From Bradyrhizobium diazoefficiens (GTDB taxonomy: Bacteria > Pseudomonadota > Alphaproteobacteria > Rhizobiales > Xanthobacteraceae), in the NCBI RefSeq assembly GCF_018129965.1, contig NZ_JAFCKW010000004.1, positions 186,001-250,000 of the forward strand: a stretch of 64,000 nucleotides of DNA, given 5' to 3'. The notes under the pieces are model-generated. The model did no database searches. It saw only the letters and a list, made by a program, of their open reading frames with translations, and was not told where the DNA came from. Made by a program: the position numbers and the translations under genes. Positions 26,326 to 35,041 of this stretch are shown here, one piece after another. The first letter of the stretch is position 1. Each line of letters begins with the position of its first letter.

Positions 26326-27738
26326 CTAAAGGGCGATCCGACGCGTGCGAGGACCCGTCCTGGTCGGCTCCTCAGCCGACGACCTGGCGAGCCCGCACCC
26401 GAGCAAAATCCAGAACACGATGAAGTAGCCGGGTATTTGCATCGAGAAATCGATGGCCGAGTGCAAGTAGCTCAGCACGGCTATCCCCATGGTCGCGGCA
26501 AGCGTCAGACGATCGCTATTCCTCGAATTCATCGCGCTACGACCAAGGATCAACAGGGAGGCGACTGCGCCGAGTACCACGAGAACGCCAATCGGAATCC
26601 CCATCTCGAAGAATATCTCCAGGATGGTGGAGTGCGCGTATTCCCAGACGCCCCCCATGTCGAAGCCATGGTGCCTGAACGATGGAAACAAATCGCCGAA
26701 AGTTCCCGCCCCGGCCCCCAGCACCGGTCGGTCACGAATGGCGGCGATACAGAATTCGTAGACGAACCATCGTCCGTCGTCGAACAATCCCTGGCTTCCG
26801 ATACGCCCCATCTGGCTAAGCCACAGAAGCGTCACTGCGAGCGCGACGCTCCCCGCCACCAACAGATACCAGAACTTCGGCTTCAAGCTGTTTGCGATCA
26901 TCAAACCGATTGCAACGACCAGTCCCAAGCTCGAACAAATCAGACCACCGCGCGAACGGGTCAGAAGCAGCGCAAAGAAGCATATCAATGCGGCCGCGGC
27001 ACGGAGGATCAGCTTGAAGACAATTCGTTCGTAGGACGGCGTCAGCAGAAGTATTCGCAGCGAAGAAAAATTGAGCGACTGAGCCGTGCGAAACGCCAGG
27101 CTGGCCCACAGGATGACGCCAATGCCGACGAAGGTCGCAGCGGTGTTGTGATTGACGAAGCTCGCGGTGAGGCTGCCTTGATATGCGAGCTTTGGCGCCC
27201 ACAAGAGCATGTTAGGCGTGAATGCCAGGGCAGCCAGGCCGTAGGTCGCATAGAGCAGGATCAGATATCGCGCAAAGGCAAACAGTACGTCGGTGTTGTT
27301 TCGCGATGTGCCGACGAAAAAGCCGCACGTGAAGGATGTCAGGACAAGCAGGAAGTGTCCGACCGCGACGGGCGGTATCTCGGCCCGGCTTGATATCCGC
27401 GGGGCCAGATCCAACTCTAGGAGCTCCCTTGCGCGTTGCCAGATCGGATCGTTCAACGGATCGATGAGGCGAGGAACGACCTGCAACATGGCTGCGAAGG
27501 CGTATGCGCCACAAAGGGCGAAAAAGACGTACAGATAAACACGCTGTCTGCGGCCGAGAAGCGGTCCTGCCGCGCCGCAGATCGTACAGATCGACAGGAC
27601 AATCGTCCAGATGACCACCCAGACCTGATCGACCGAGCCGAAAAACAACGGCGCCAGGCCCAAAGTTACAATTGTGCCCCAGAGCTGGATTGATCTCGCC
27701 GTCTGCACCGGAAACCTCAATTCCGACCGGCAAAGCAC
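26326..27738 (-). CDS. O-antigen ligase/polymerase family membrane protein (ExoQ-like)
   Basis: A 470-residue polytopic protein with about ten to twelve helices. The Wzy_C domain is clear: LLLTRSRGGLICSSLGLVVA (conserved Arg before a helix) and the loop FDDGRWFVYEFCIAAIRDRPVLGAGAG followed by EYAHSTILEIFFEMG, the His-containing motif of O-antigen ligases and polymerases. The start is GTG 27738, with no better site downstream. It follows the OPX gene by 30 bp on the same strand, so the pair form an export/polymerisation operon. Likely the main Wzy or a ligase complementary to the protein at 3697. Confidence 0.82.
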   Translation of the reverse strand: MLCRSELRFPVQTARSIQLWGTIVTLGLAPLFFGSVDQVWVVIWTIVLSICTICGAAGPLLGRRQRVYLYVFFALCGAYAFAAMLQVVPRLIDPLNDPIWQRARELLELDLAPRISSRAEIPPVAVGHFLLVLTSFTCGFFVGTSRNNTDVLFAFARYLILLYATYGLAALAFTPNMLLWAPKLAYQGSLTASFVNHNTAATFVGIGVILWASLAFRTAQSLNFSSLRILLLTPSYERIVFKLILRAAAALICFFALLLTRSRGGLICSSLGLVVAIGLMIANSLKPKFWYLLVAGSVALAVTLLWLSQMGRIGSQGLFDDGRWFVYEFCIAAIRDRPVLGAGAGTFGDLFPSFRHHGFDMGGVWEYAHSTILEIFFEMGIPIGVLVVLGAVASLLILGRSAMNSRNSDRLTLAATMGIAVLSYLHSAIDFSMQIPGYFIVFWILLGCGLARSSAEEPTRTGPRTRRIAL

Positions 27739-27768
27739 AGGGACGAGATCAAGATGCCCAGCTCTAGG

Positions 27769-28998
27769 CTACCAGGCGGTCTTCGTGGCTGTGTTCAGGT
27801 TCGTCACCGCACCCGATGTGTTGGAGACGGTATTGGCCGTGTTGTTGATGAGCGTCAGCAGCTTGTAGTAGTCCACCACCCTCGCGTTGGCCACGTACAT
27901 CACGTCCTTGGTTCGCATCTGGAAGCCGGCAGCCAGCAGATAACCGGACGGATCGCGCAGGTTGACCCGATAGATGGTCGGGATTCGTTCATAGTTGAAC
28001 TTGGTGGTGTCGACGCCGAGCTTCTCCAGGAAGCGACGATCTTCGTAGCGATAGACAAACACCTCAGCCGGATCAGACTGCTGATCATTGAGACCGCCGG
28101 CTTTGCCGATCGCCTGCGCCAGCGTCAGCGTCTCGACGTCAAACGGAATTTCCGAGTTGAAGCCAAAGACGTTCTGATTGAGCGCGCCAAGCGCCGTGAA
28201 GGTCGGAGCCTCATGAGTGATGAAAATCACATCGTTTGGTCGGATGAAGATGTTCTCGCGAGGATCGTGCACGACGCGGCTCAGCAGCACCCTGACCTTC
28301 TTGCCATCGCGCTGCAGGGTCACGTAGCTCTCGATCGCCTCGAACTTCGGACCACCGGCGCGCGCGAGCAGCGCCAGCAGGCGCTCGCCAACGCTGTTGA
28401 GCGCGAGCACGCCGGGCGTGTTGACATCACCAAGGACGCTGACGACGCTCGAATGCTGCTGGTTGAGGCTGACCACGACCTGGGGTTCGATCGCGCGGTT
28501 GCGCAGCCGGGCCACTATGGCCTGCTGGATCTCCGTCAACGTCCGTGCGGCCGCAGGAATCTCGCCCGCGTAAGGGACGGTAATGTTGCCGTTCTGATCG
28601 ACCGCCTGCGGCGGCAGATCGACGAAATTGCCCGGGCGAGCACCCGCCGCCGTCGCCGGCGTAAACAGGCCGCCTGGTGCCGCTTCGAAGATCGAGATAT
28701 TCAGCACGTCGCCGACGCCTGCCAGCTGCTGCGGCTTGGGGCGCTTGTCAGGAAATGCGCCCTGGAAGGAGACTACGTTGGGCTGAGACAGAAAACCGAG
28801 CGTGTCAGCACTCACATCGACCAGTGCGTACGGCAGCGCAGTATCGGACTGCAGGCGCGTCGTGGCCAAACTCTGCACCGCATTGCTCTTTGGCCCCGTG
28901 CCAGGCAATTCCGAGCATGCGGGCAGCAAGGCTGCGGCCGCAAGCGCGATCAGTAGTGCACAAAGCCGCTTCGACACGCGGTGTTCTCGCCGTTTCAT
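27769..28998 (-). CDS. exoF: outer-membrane polysaccharide export (OPX/Wza-like) lipoprotein
   Basis: A 409-residue OPX protein. The signal peptide ends in a lipobox LLPAC (acylated Cys28), followed by the Poly_export domain (GVGDVLNISIFEA, NGNITVPYAGEIPAAARTL) and SLBB-type beta-grasp repeats (VSVLGDVNTPGVLAL, GALNQNVFGFNSEIP). It forms the outer-membrane exit channel and works with the Wzc-like kinase at 19719. ATG 28998 gives a proper lipoprotein signal; the frame extends to 29076 but without one. The symbol is by role; orthology not tested. Confidence 0.88.
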   Translation of the reverse strand: MKRREHRVSKRLCALLIALAAAALLPACSELPGTGPKSNAVQSLATTRLQSDTALPYALVDVSADTLGFLSQPNVVSFQGAFPDKRPKPQQLAGVGDVLNISIFEAAPGGLFTPATAAGARPGNFVDLPPQAVDQNGNITVPYAGEIPAAARTLTEIQQAIVARLRNRAIEPQVVVSLNQQHSSVVSVLGDVNTPGVLALNSVGERLLALLARAGGPKFEAIESYVTLQRDGKKVRVLLSRVVHDPRENIFIRPNDVIFITHEAPTFTALGALNQNVFGFNSEIPFDVETLTLAQAIGKAGGLNDQQSDPAEVFVYRYEDRRFLEKLGVDTTKFNYERIPTIYRVNLRDPSGYLLAAGFQMRTKDVMYVANARVVDYYKLLTLINNTANTVSNTSGAVTNLNTATKTAW

Positions 28999-29690
28999 GA
29001 CATCGACAGGCGCCGATCCACGCCAAGCGGGGCGGGCTCTTGAGGTTTCAGCAGGTGAGGCAACTCGAATGAACAAAGATGCCGTCCCTCACTCTGTGCT
29101 TGTCGAGTTTTATGGTTAATTTGAAGTTAAGTGGTCTCGAAATGGCCCCAACCGAGGGCAATCCCTTTCAGACCCTACAAGGCGACTCTCGCGCATCAAA
29201 GAGCCGACTGGCCGCGAACAGGTGTTTTGCGCCGCCAGTTGCAATTGCGCCACATCCAGCCGCTTCAGAAAAGTCAAATAAAATCAAATGGATGCAATCT
29301 TCGCGGCAGTCTCGGCCGCCGAGCCGGTGGGCAGCCTGTTGAAAGAGCCGCTTCGCTGGACGTTTATGTCCACCCGGAGGGCGCGCCGCCACTGCAAAGA
29401 ACCCAGCATGTGCATCAGGATGCGCAATCGGTCCGGACGTCGTCAGCTCTTCAATTCAGCATGGCAAGCCAAACTTCTTATAAATCGAATCGAGCCCTTG
29501 CTTCGCGATGGGTGGATTCGGTGCCTTGATTGTGGGTGATTTTGATCAAATGCCATGCTGTACTTGACGAAATGATTCGTCGCGCCAAACGTTCGCGATA
29601 TCCAAGAGTTCGCGAAGTCATTGTAATCAAAGTTTAGGTAAGTTCGACGTACGCTGGCACCTGCTCACTAGTGGGTGATTTAGCGCATGA
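28999..29690. other. 692-bp non-coding region between divergent EPS genes
   Basis: Lower in GC than the surrounding genes, it contains no frame I can support. It must hold the promoter of the OPX-ligase operon (minus) at its left and that of the small membrane protein (plus) at its right. The motif GTGGGTGATTT appears at 29532-29542 and GTGGGTGATTTA at 29671-29682, the latter just upstream of the next gene. Confidence 0.5.
29671..29682 (+). promoter_or_regulatory. GGGTGATTTA motif near the start of the 93-residue protein gene
   Basis: TGGGTGATTTA begins 19 bp before the ATG at 29691. The same 11-mer is found on the minus strand at 31265-31275, about 30 bp before the start of the next gene, and a 10-base match is at 29532-29542. 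A shared operator or leader element is plausible. Confidence 0.35.
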
Positions 29691-29972
29691 ATGCTGGCTA
29701 TTGACCTTGGAAACGCCGGAATGGGTTACGCAGCTGTGGCTCTGGCGGCAGTCGGTTTCGTGGCCGGCCTCATAATTGGACTAAGAACGCTGTTATTGAT
29801 TCTTGGCTTGCTGCTGCTGATCTCCGTCTGTTTCGCGATCAGCTGCGGTTTCTCTTTCCTGGATGCGGTCTTGACCGTGATGGGTGCCCAAACGATCGTG
29901 CAGGGATGCTACTTTCTTGGTTTGATCGCCAGGGCGGTGTTCGGCACCAATCGCGCCGGACACATGCTCTAG
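29691..29972 (+). CDS. small polytopic membrane protein, unknown
   Basis: A 93-residue, very hydrophobic protein with three predicted helices (about 12-30, 32-52 and 56-80), e.g. AVALAAVGFVAGLIIGL and LLLILGLLLLISVCFAI. ATG 29691 follows the conserved GGGTGATTTA motif; an internal ATG at 29721 is the alternative. No family recognised. It stands between the OPX promoter region and the TM protein at 30028 and closes the EPS locus on this side. Confidence 0.6.
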   Translation: MLAIDLGNAGMGYAAVALAAVGFVAGLIIGLRTLLLILGLLLLISVCFAISCGFSFLDAVLTVMGAQTIVQGCYFLGLIARAVFGTNRAGHML

Positions 29973-30027
29973 AGTCTACCGCGAGCATCAGTTCGAAGCC
30001 TCTGCTTCAGCGACTTGCGCCGCCAAT

Positions 30028-31236
30028 TTAGAACTTCAGACATTCCGAATAGAACGTGCCATTCGCCGCATCCGTTCGCTCCAGACATTGAGCGAGATCG
30101 GTGATGGCCCCCGCGACCGTGAAGTCATACCCCTGATTTTTCAGAACGAGCACGTAACGCCCTGGCGGAAGCTCAAAATCCGGGGCGGATGATTGCACGA
30201 GCAACATCTCGGAATTTCCCGGGATCGGCCGCACCCGCATTTCGTACGAAACGCTACGCATGTTCCACGTATTGGATACCGCGTTGAAAACGGGCTTGCC
30301 CTTGGCATCGAATGACATCGCCCGCACCACGCGCGCCACAACCCGAACCTCGATTCGGTCTGTCGCGTTCACGCCGATATCTCGACGGAATATGATGAAT
30401 TTTGCCTTGCCGTCCGGCAAAATCGTGCGGCTAGGCTTGTCGATCGGGGTCGAAACCGCGATCCGCTTGTCCGGTACCGCCTCGGAGAGAGTGAAGAGTT
30501 CGCTCAATTTGTCATTGCTGAGGGCGTACACGCCATAGTCGCTGGGCAGCGGAAAAGGCGCGGGCGCGGCGATGGCAGGACTTGCATCGGCCGCTGCCGG
30601 CGCGGCCGGGGTCGTGTTCGCCGCCGGCGCGACGGCCGACGGCTTGATGAGCTTCGATGCCGTCAACTGAGCAAAGTGCCATTGGTCGTCGATCGAGGGG
30701 AATCTCTGCCTGTAATACGCCATTCCGGCAACCAGGCCGAACAGAAGCATCCCGACGCCGAAACGCGCCAGCGCCGACCGCCGGGAGCCCGCGTGCACTT
30801 CGACGAACGGCTCCTCCTTCGGGCGCAGGTACGCTCTCCGAGGTGCCAGAATTTCTTCGGTCTGAACTGCCACCGGCCGCAAGGTTGTCACCGCAGGGCC
30901 CGGTGGGGGGGCGGCTGTGAGTTGCATTTTTGGAGTGGACGCCGGCGGATTGGGTGGTGGAAGCCGTTCCCTCTCCTCCCGAGATATCGAGAACTCCTCG
31001 ACCCCCTGGATCGCCGTTTCCAACGCGGCGGCCAGACGCTCCCGTTCATTTTCGTCAGTCCAGGAGGTATCGATCTTCAGTCTCGCACGCGCAAACTCGT
31101 AGATGGTCAGGCGCATCTGAGCGGGATCGTCTTTCACCGCACTGATCATTCGCTGCAGAATCAGCGCGTATTCGATCTCCTGCGCATGCGGCGAGACCAT
31201 CCGTTGCTGATCGACGCTCGGGAATTCAGGTTTCAT
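30028..31236 (-). CDS. single-pass membrane protein with periplasmic C-terminal domain, unknown
   Basis: A 402-residue protein with a helical cytoplasmic N-terminus (about 1-90, including IEYALILQRMISAVKDD), a Pro/Ala-rich linker, one membrane helix near residues 158-176 (FGVGMLLFGLVAGMAYY), an Ala-rich linker and a C-terminal beta-rich periplasmic domain (about 225-402) with FELPPGRYVLVLKNQGYDF and a final Cys pair (AQCLERT, SECLKF). No family recognised. GTG 31242 is an alternative start two codons upstream. The shared motif with the gene at 29691 suggests common regulation with the EPS locus. Confidence 0.75.
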   Translation of the reverse strand: MKPEFPSVDQQRMVSPHAQEIEYALILQRMISAVKDDPAQMRLTIYEFARARLKIDTSWTDENERERLAAALETAIQGVEEFSISREERERLPPPNPPASTPKMQLTAAPPPGPAVTTLRPVAVQTEEILAPRRAYLRPKEEPFVEVHAGSRRSALARFGVGMLLFGLVAGMAYYRQRFPSIDDQWHFAQLTASKLIKPSAVAPAANTTPAAPAAADASPAIAAPAPFPLPSDYGVYALSNDKLSELFTLSEAVPDKRIAVSTPIDKPSRTILPDGKAKFIIFRRDIGVNATDRIEVRVVARVVRAMSFDAKGKPVFNAVSNTWNMRSVSYEMRVRPIPGNSEMLLVQSSAPDFELPPGRYVLVLKNQGYDFTVAGAITDLAQCLERTDAANGTFYSECLKF

Positions 31237-31490
31237 GACCACTTTGAGTTGCCGATGACCGTCATTAAATCACCCAATTACTTGAATGATCAAGGTTTTT
31301 CATCCTTACCCCGCCTTTCCTGCGGGCGCCTCGCCTGTTTATCGCGGCGACATTGCAACGCACGTCAGTTATGCGCGGTCCCGTCCAAGCCGCTTGTCAA
31401 AAGCGCGCGGACGCTGCATGGCTTGGCGAGGCCTGCGCGTTGCATCTATGGTAGTCCGTGACGAAGAAGGCTCAACGGAGGGGTCAGGAC

Positions 31491-31781
31491 ATGTCGCCGA
31501 TCACCAAGATCGCTTTTGCTGCAACATTCGGTGCCTTCATTGGCATATCGGGTCCTGCGTCTGCTGAGGGAGGCCGTCTATACCCGCTGACTCGTTGCGG
31601 ACCGGATCTGGCCTACCTTTGCCGCCTCCATGGTTCCTTCGATTCAGTGCCGTTCCACTATAATCTTGCGATCTATCCCGGCTGTATCAAAACCGTTGCC
31701 GTTCAAACCCCGCATGGCGTTCAGCGCCAGCGCGCGGTGGTTTGCGGAGCCCCCGATCGTCCCTCGGTCTGGTGGTGGTAG
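31491..31781 (+). CDS. small secreted Cys-containing protein, unknown
   Basis: A 96-residue protein with signal peptide MSPITKIAFAATFGAFIGIS, cleavage after ASA (residue 25). The mature protein has four Cys (TRCGPDLAYLC, YPGCIKTV, VVCGAPDR) and ends PSVWWW. A strong ribosome-binding site, GGAGGGGTCAGGAC, precedes ATG 31491. Conserved-looking but no family recognised. Ends 24 bp from the next gene, tail-to-tail. Confidence 0.7.
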   Translation: MSPITKIAFAATFGAFIGISGPASAEGGRLYPLTRCGPDLAYLCRLHGSFDSVPFHYNLAIYPGCIKTVAVQTPHGVQRQRAVVCGAPDRPSVWWW

Positions 31782-31805
31782 CAAAGCCGAGCGCGGGGGG
31801 AACGG

Positions 31806-32042
31806 CTACTTGTTCGTTCTGACCGGCTTGGCCGGATTGATCGCCGGCTGGATGGGCGCGTTCCGGATCAACCCATTGCTGTTTGGCGTGGCCTGATTGA
31901 CCCCTTTCTGAGAATTGGTTCCAGCGTCCCGCGCAATGTTCCCGTACATGTCGCGTTGACTCGAGACACCGTATTGCTGCGCCGAGGCTGGACCGCCTAA
32001 CGCCACCAAGCACAAAATTACCAGACCTAATCTCATACGCAT
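31806..32042 (-). CDS. small secreted protein, unknown
   Basis: A 78-residue protein, MRMRLGLVILCLVALGGPASA as signal peptide (cleavage near residue 21), then a short Asn/Gln/Pro-rich mature part (GVNQATPNSNGLIRNAPIQP). The frame extends to 32153 but that part lacks a signal; ATG 32042 or 32036 are the likely starts. No family recognised. Confidence 0.6.
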   Translation of the reverse strand: MRMRLGLVILCLVALGGPASAQQYGVSSQRDMYGNIARDAGTNSQKGVNQATPNSNGLIRNAPIQPAINPAKPVRTNK

Positions 32043-32306
32043 TGCCGATCTGCTCTTAAAACAGGAAAGCCCGAGCGGGAGCTTAGCAGCGCGATGCTGC
32101 ACCGTCTCGTGTCTATCGTATCGATCCGGCGTTTGAGCAAGAAAACTTGTCATGCGAGGTGATCGGCGCGGCTTGATCCCGCATCTTCAGCGTATTGGCC
32201 GCGAGACGAAGGCCTTGCCGCGCTCAAGGGTCTCAGGCATGAGAGCAACGCGCCGCGGTTCGTAGCCGCCCGCGCGCGGCAGTCCGCCGACACGGAGGGG
32301 GTCTCG

Positions 32307-32516
32307 ATGGAATGGGTTCTGCTGGTATCCTTGCAGTGGATTGTTTTTGGCAGCCCAACCCAGCCGACCATGCAGGTGGTTCAGCCCTTCGCCTCGGAGG
32401 AACTCTGCAACAAGGCAGCCGAGACGATCCGGAGCGAGATCAACACGCCAATCGGCTCCGGTCAGCGCGTCCAGACCCTAGGCCGCGTGGTGTGTCTGTT
32501 GCGCAAGGACAAGTAA
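32307..32516 (+). CDS. small protein with N-terminal hydrophobic segment, unknown
   Basis: A 69-residue protein, MEWVLLVSLQWIVFGSPTQP, with a conserved-looking body FASEELCNKAAETIRSEIN and RVQTLGRVVCLLRKDK. GGAGGGGG lies eight bases before ATG 32307, a strong ribosome-binding site. The two Cys flanking a helix recall small periplasmic rhizobial proteins, but no family is recognised. Confidence 0.65.
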   Translation: MEWVLLVSLQWIVFGSPTQPTMQVVQPFASEELCNKAAETIRSEINTPIGSGQRVQTLGRVVCLLRKDK

Positions 32517-32678
32517 GCCTGCAAAGCGGAACGGCCCGGTCTGGCAGTGAAGCACGCGTTGCAAGCAAGGCATCGAACGCGCGCTGCCAAACAGTGGGCA
32601 TAGTCGAGCCGTGGATCCTCGATCGCGTTGGTCAACGCAGCAGGAACGGCTCAGCCCAGGTCGTGGTTTGGCCGGAGG

Positions 32679-32909
32679 TCAATAGGCACCGGGCAGATAA
32701 ACAACGCGGCTCTGATAAAGGTGGCACTTGAAGAACGGCCCCCAGTTCGCCGCCGGATAGATATAGCTCAGCGGGGAAAGGCTGTTACTGTGATTGTAAT
32801 CGTCTTGGAGAGAATGGCCGCAATAGCCGTACCGGTGCGTTTTCGCCTGCGACGGCGACGCCAGACAAACGGCAAAGACAACCGCAAGTGCAATTGACCC
32901 GGCTCTCAT
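32679..32909 (-). CDS. small secreted protein, unknown
   Basis: A 76-residue protein with signal peptide MRAGSIALAVVFAVCLASPS, cleavage after QA (residue 22). The mature part is Tyr/His-rich (KTHRYGYCGHSLQDDYNHSN) with two Cys. GGAGG lies seven bases before ATG 32909. No family recognised; it is one of four small exported proteins in this 1.4-kb stretch. Confidence 0.68.
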   Translation of the reverse strand: MRAGSIALAVVFAVCLASPSQAKTHRYGYCGHSLQDDYNHSNSLSPLSYIYPAANWGPFFKCHLYQSRVVYLPGAY

Positions 32910-33045
32910 GAAAGACCTCCAAAAGTAATCGCTCCGGGCGCTCCAGCAATTCGAACTGTCGCGCGCCAAGGGTCATTGTTGCGCCCGCACGGGAGGGACG
33001 CAAGTTCGAAATTCGGGGAACGGTCCCGGCGTCCTTGCGCCGCCC

Positions 33046-34239
33046 TCATCCCTGAAACGCGAACAGCTCGATCGGCTCGTTGAAGCCGCGCACGGCATGC
33101 CGGCCGACCCGCTCGAGCGCGAACTCGTTGTCCACCAGCGTCGCGAAGTCGCGCGACAGCAGCACCGGCTTGCCGAGCTGCTTGGTGAGCGTCTCGAGGC
33201 GCGAGGCCATGTTGACGGCGGGGCCGATCACGGTGAAGTCGAGCCGGGTACGCGATCCGATATTGCCGTACATGACGTCGCCGACATGGACGCCGATCCC
33301 GTAGTTCAGCGGCGCGCGGCCGGTCACGCTGTTTCGCGCGTTCAGGGCGTTCATGGCCTGGCGGGCTTCGGTCACGGCGCGGAGCAAATTGGCGCAGGCG
33401 GCGGGCTCATGAAGCGGAAAGATCGCGAGCAGGCCGTCGCCGATGAACTTCAGGATTTCGCCGCCGTGCCTGGCGATCGGTTCCGACATCGCGTCGAAAT
33501 AATCGTTGAGCAGATCGATGACGTCGTCGCGCGGCCAGTTGTCGGAGATCATGGTGAAATCCCTGAGGTCGCAGATCATGATCGCGGCGCGCACCGTCGT
33601 GCCGGCGCCGCGCCGCGTTGCACCGGCCAGGATCAGCTCGCTGGCATGGGAGCCGACATAGGTCTCCAGCAGAGTTCGCGCCAGGCGATTCTTGATCCGG
33701 ATCTCGCTGACCAGCGCCAGTACCGGCAGCAGCTTCTTCAGCGCGACGATATGCGCCGCGTCGAACCCGCCGGGCCGCCCGGTCGCGAAGGTGACGAGAT
33801 GCCGCTTGCCGAGCGTGTGGTACAGCGGCCAGGCCACATAATCGGTGAAGCCTTTCTCGCGCATCTCGTCATAGAGCGCGTGTTTGCGCCCCTGCGCGGG
33901 ATCCTGCTCGAGATTCTCGCGCACCTCCGTGGCACCGTCCAGCAATTCGTTGGCGGGGCTGCCGATGAATTCGGGGCGCTCGCGTGCATCGTAATCGACC
34001 CGCGCGAGCTCTGCCTCGCGCATGCCGTCGGCCCACATGAAGCGGGCGCCGAGCCATTGCGGATGATGGATCAGGACATGCAGCGTCGAACGCTGCAGGG
34101 GGATGCCCGCCTGCTGGAGCCGGATGCACATCTCGGCGAAGATGTTGTCGATGAAGCGCTCGTCGCGCGTGCCGTTGGTCAGCCAGTCGATCACGCCGTC
34201 CGAGAGCGTGGCGGCATCGTTGATTGGCGGCGCGGTCAT
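33046..34239 (-). CDS. class III adenylate/guanylate cyclase
   Basis: A 397-residue soluble protein. The C-terminal class III cyclase domain has IMICDLRDFTMISDN (first metal Asp), GGEILKFIGDGLLAIFP (second Asp) and GVHVGDVMYGNIGSRTRLDF with the Asn/Arg transition-state region; FTVIGPAVNMASRLE completes the signature. The N-terminal 190 residues (LIHHPQWLGARFMWADGMRE) form a sensor domain that I do not recognise. Makes cAMP or cGMP. I start at MTAPPIND (34239); ATG 34266 and 34302 are in frame. Confidence 0.88.
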   Translation of the reverse strand: MTAPPINDAATLSDGVIDWLTNGTRDERFIDNIFAEMCIRLQQAGIPLQRSTLHVLIHHPQWLGARFMWADGMREAELARVDYDARERPEFIGSPANELLDGATEVRENLEQDPAQGRKHALYDEMREKGFTDYVAWPLYHTLGKRHLVTFATGRPGGFDAAHIVALKKLLPVLALVSEIRIKNRLARTLLETYVGSHASELILAGATRRGAGTTVRAAIMICDLRDFTMISDNWPRDDVIDLLNDYFDAMSEPIARHGGEILKFIGDGLLAIFPLHEPAACANLLRAVTEARQAMNALNARNSVTGRAPLNYGIGVHVGDVMYGNIGSRTRLDFTVIGPAVNMASRLETLTKQLGKPVLLSRDFATLVDNEFALERVGRHAVRGFNEPIELFAFQG

Positions 34240-34342
34240 ATCCTGGCCTTCGACGACTGTCTGCATGGATGGAGATATCGTGCCCCGGCGACGCGGCGTC
34301 AACCTGGCCGTTTGCCCGGATTGTACGCAGCGCCGGCCCGTC

Positions 34343-34927
34343 CTAGCCGACCAGACGGATCGATCCCACTACCACCAGGCCCGAAACCAGCGTGAGGGTC
34401 GATGCCGCGGCCAGCTCGATCCTCAGCGTGTCCTGGTGCGACATCGCAAAATCCTCAGCCTCGATGCGGACGCGGCATTCGCCTTGCGCGGCGTAGACCA
34501 GATGCGTGCCGGCGGGAAGCGATCGCTCGCCGGGCTGCCTGATCGCGTCGAGCGCGATCTCCGCCGCACCGCGCCGGCCCATCAGGTTGACGACCTCGAC
34601 CGGACCGGCCTCGAGCACGGTCACGATCTCCATCTCGCCGGTGAAGCGCACCGCCGTGAAGGGTTCACGCTCGTCGAACTCCTGCGCCGGCGATCTCAAC
34701 ACCAGCCCGCGTCCGCCGACCACCATCTGGAGACGATCGATTCCCGGCATGTGCGAGAACGGACCGGGCGCCACGATCGGCGTGGAAGCGAAGCGCCACA
34801 GCAGGCTGTCCCAATCCCTCGCCGGGCTGCCCGGACGATGGGCATCCGCGATATCGGTGAAAATGCCGCCGCCGTTCTTCCAGGGCGAGCGGGTGTAGTC
34901 TTTCGATTTGAGCATCGTGGTTGTCAT
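34343..34927 (-). CDS. HutD/Ves-family cupin protein
   Basis: A 194-residue HutD-family protein. Recognised by SPWKNGGGIFTDIA at the N-terminus, WRFASTPIVAPGPFSHMPGIDR and LVVVGSIRLVG at the end. HutD is a bicupin often found with histidine-utilisation genes, though none occurs here; its biochemical function is unsettled. The preceding minus-strand gene is a cyclase 114 bp away. Confidence 0.85.
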   Translation of the reverse strand: MTTTMLKSKDYTRSPWKNGGGIFTDIADAHRPGSPARDWDSLLWRFASTPIVAPGPFSHMPGIDRLQMVVGGRGLVLRSPAQEFDEREPFTAVRFTGEMEIVTVLEAGPVEVVNLMGRRGAAEIALDAIRQPGERSLPAGTHLVYAAQGECRVRIEAEDFAMSHQDTLRIELAAASTLTLVSGLVVVGSIRLVG

Positions 34928-35041
34928 GTCGCGAGGTCCGTCAGGGAGGTGGCCTCAAACCGATAGCATACGCCCGCCTGACGCGCGTGATGGTTGGGCT
35001 TTGCCAACAGGTTTGACGGGAGCCCAAGAGCACCCTCCCTG

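Noticed and set aside
33097..34395. A 432-residue plus-strand open frame
   Set aside because: Antisense to a cyclase with intact catalytic motifs; composition typical of shadow frames.
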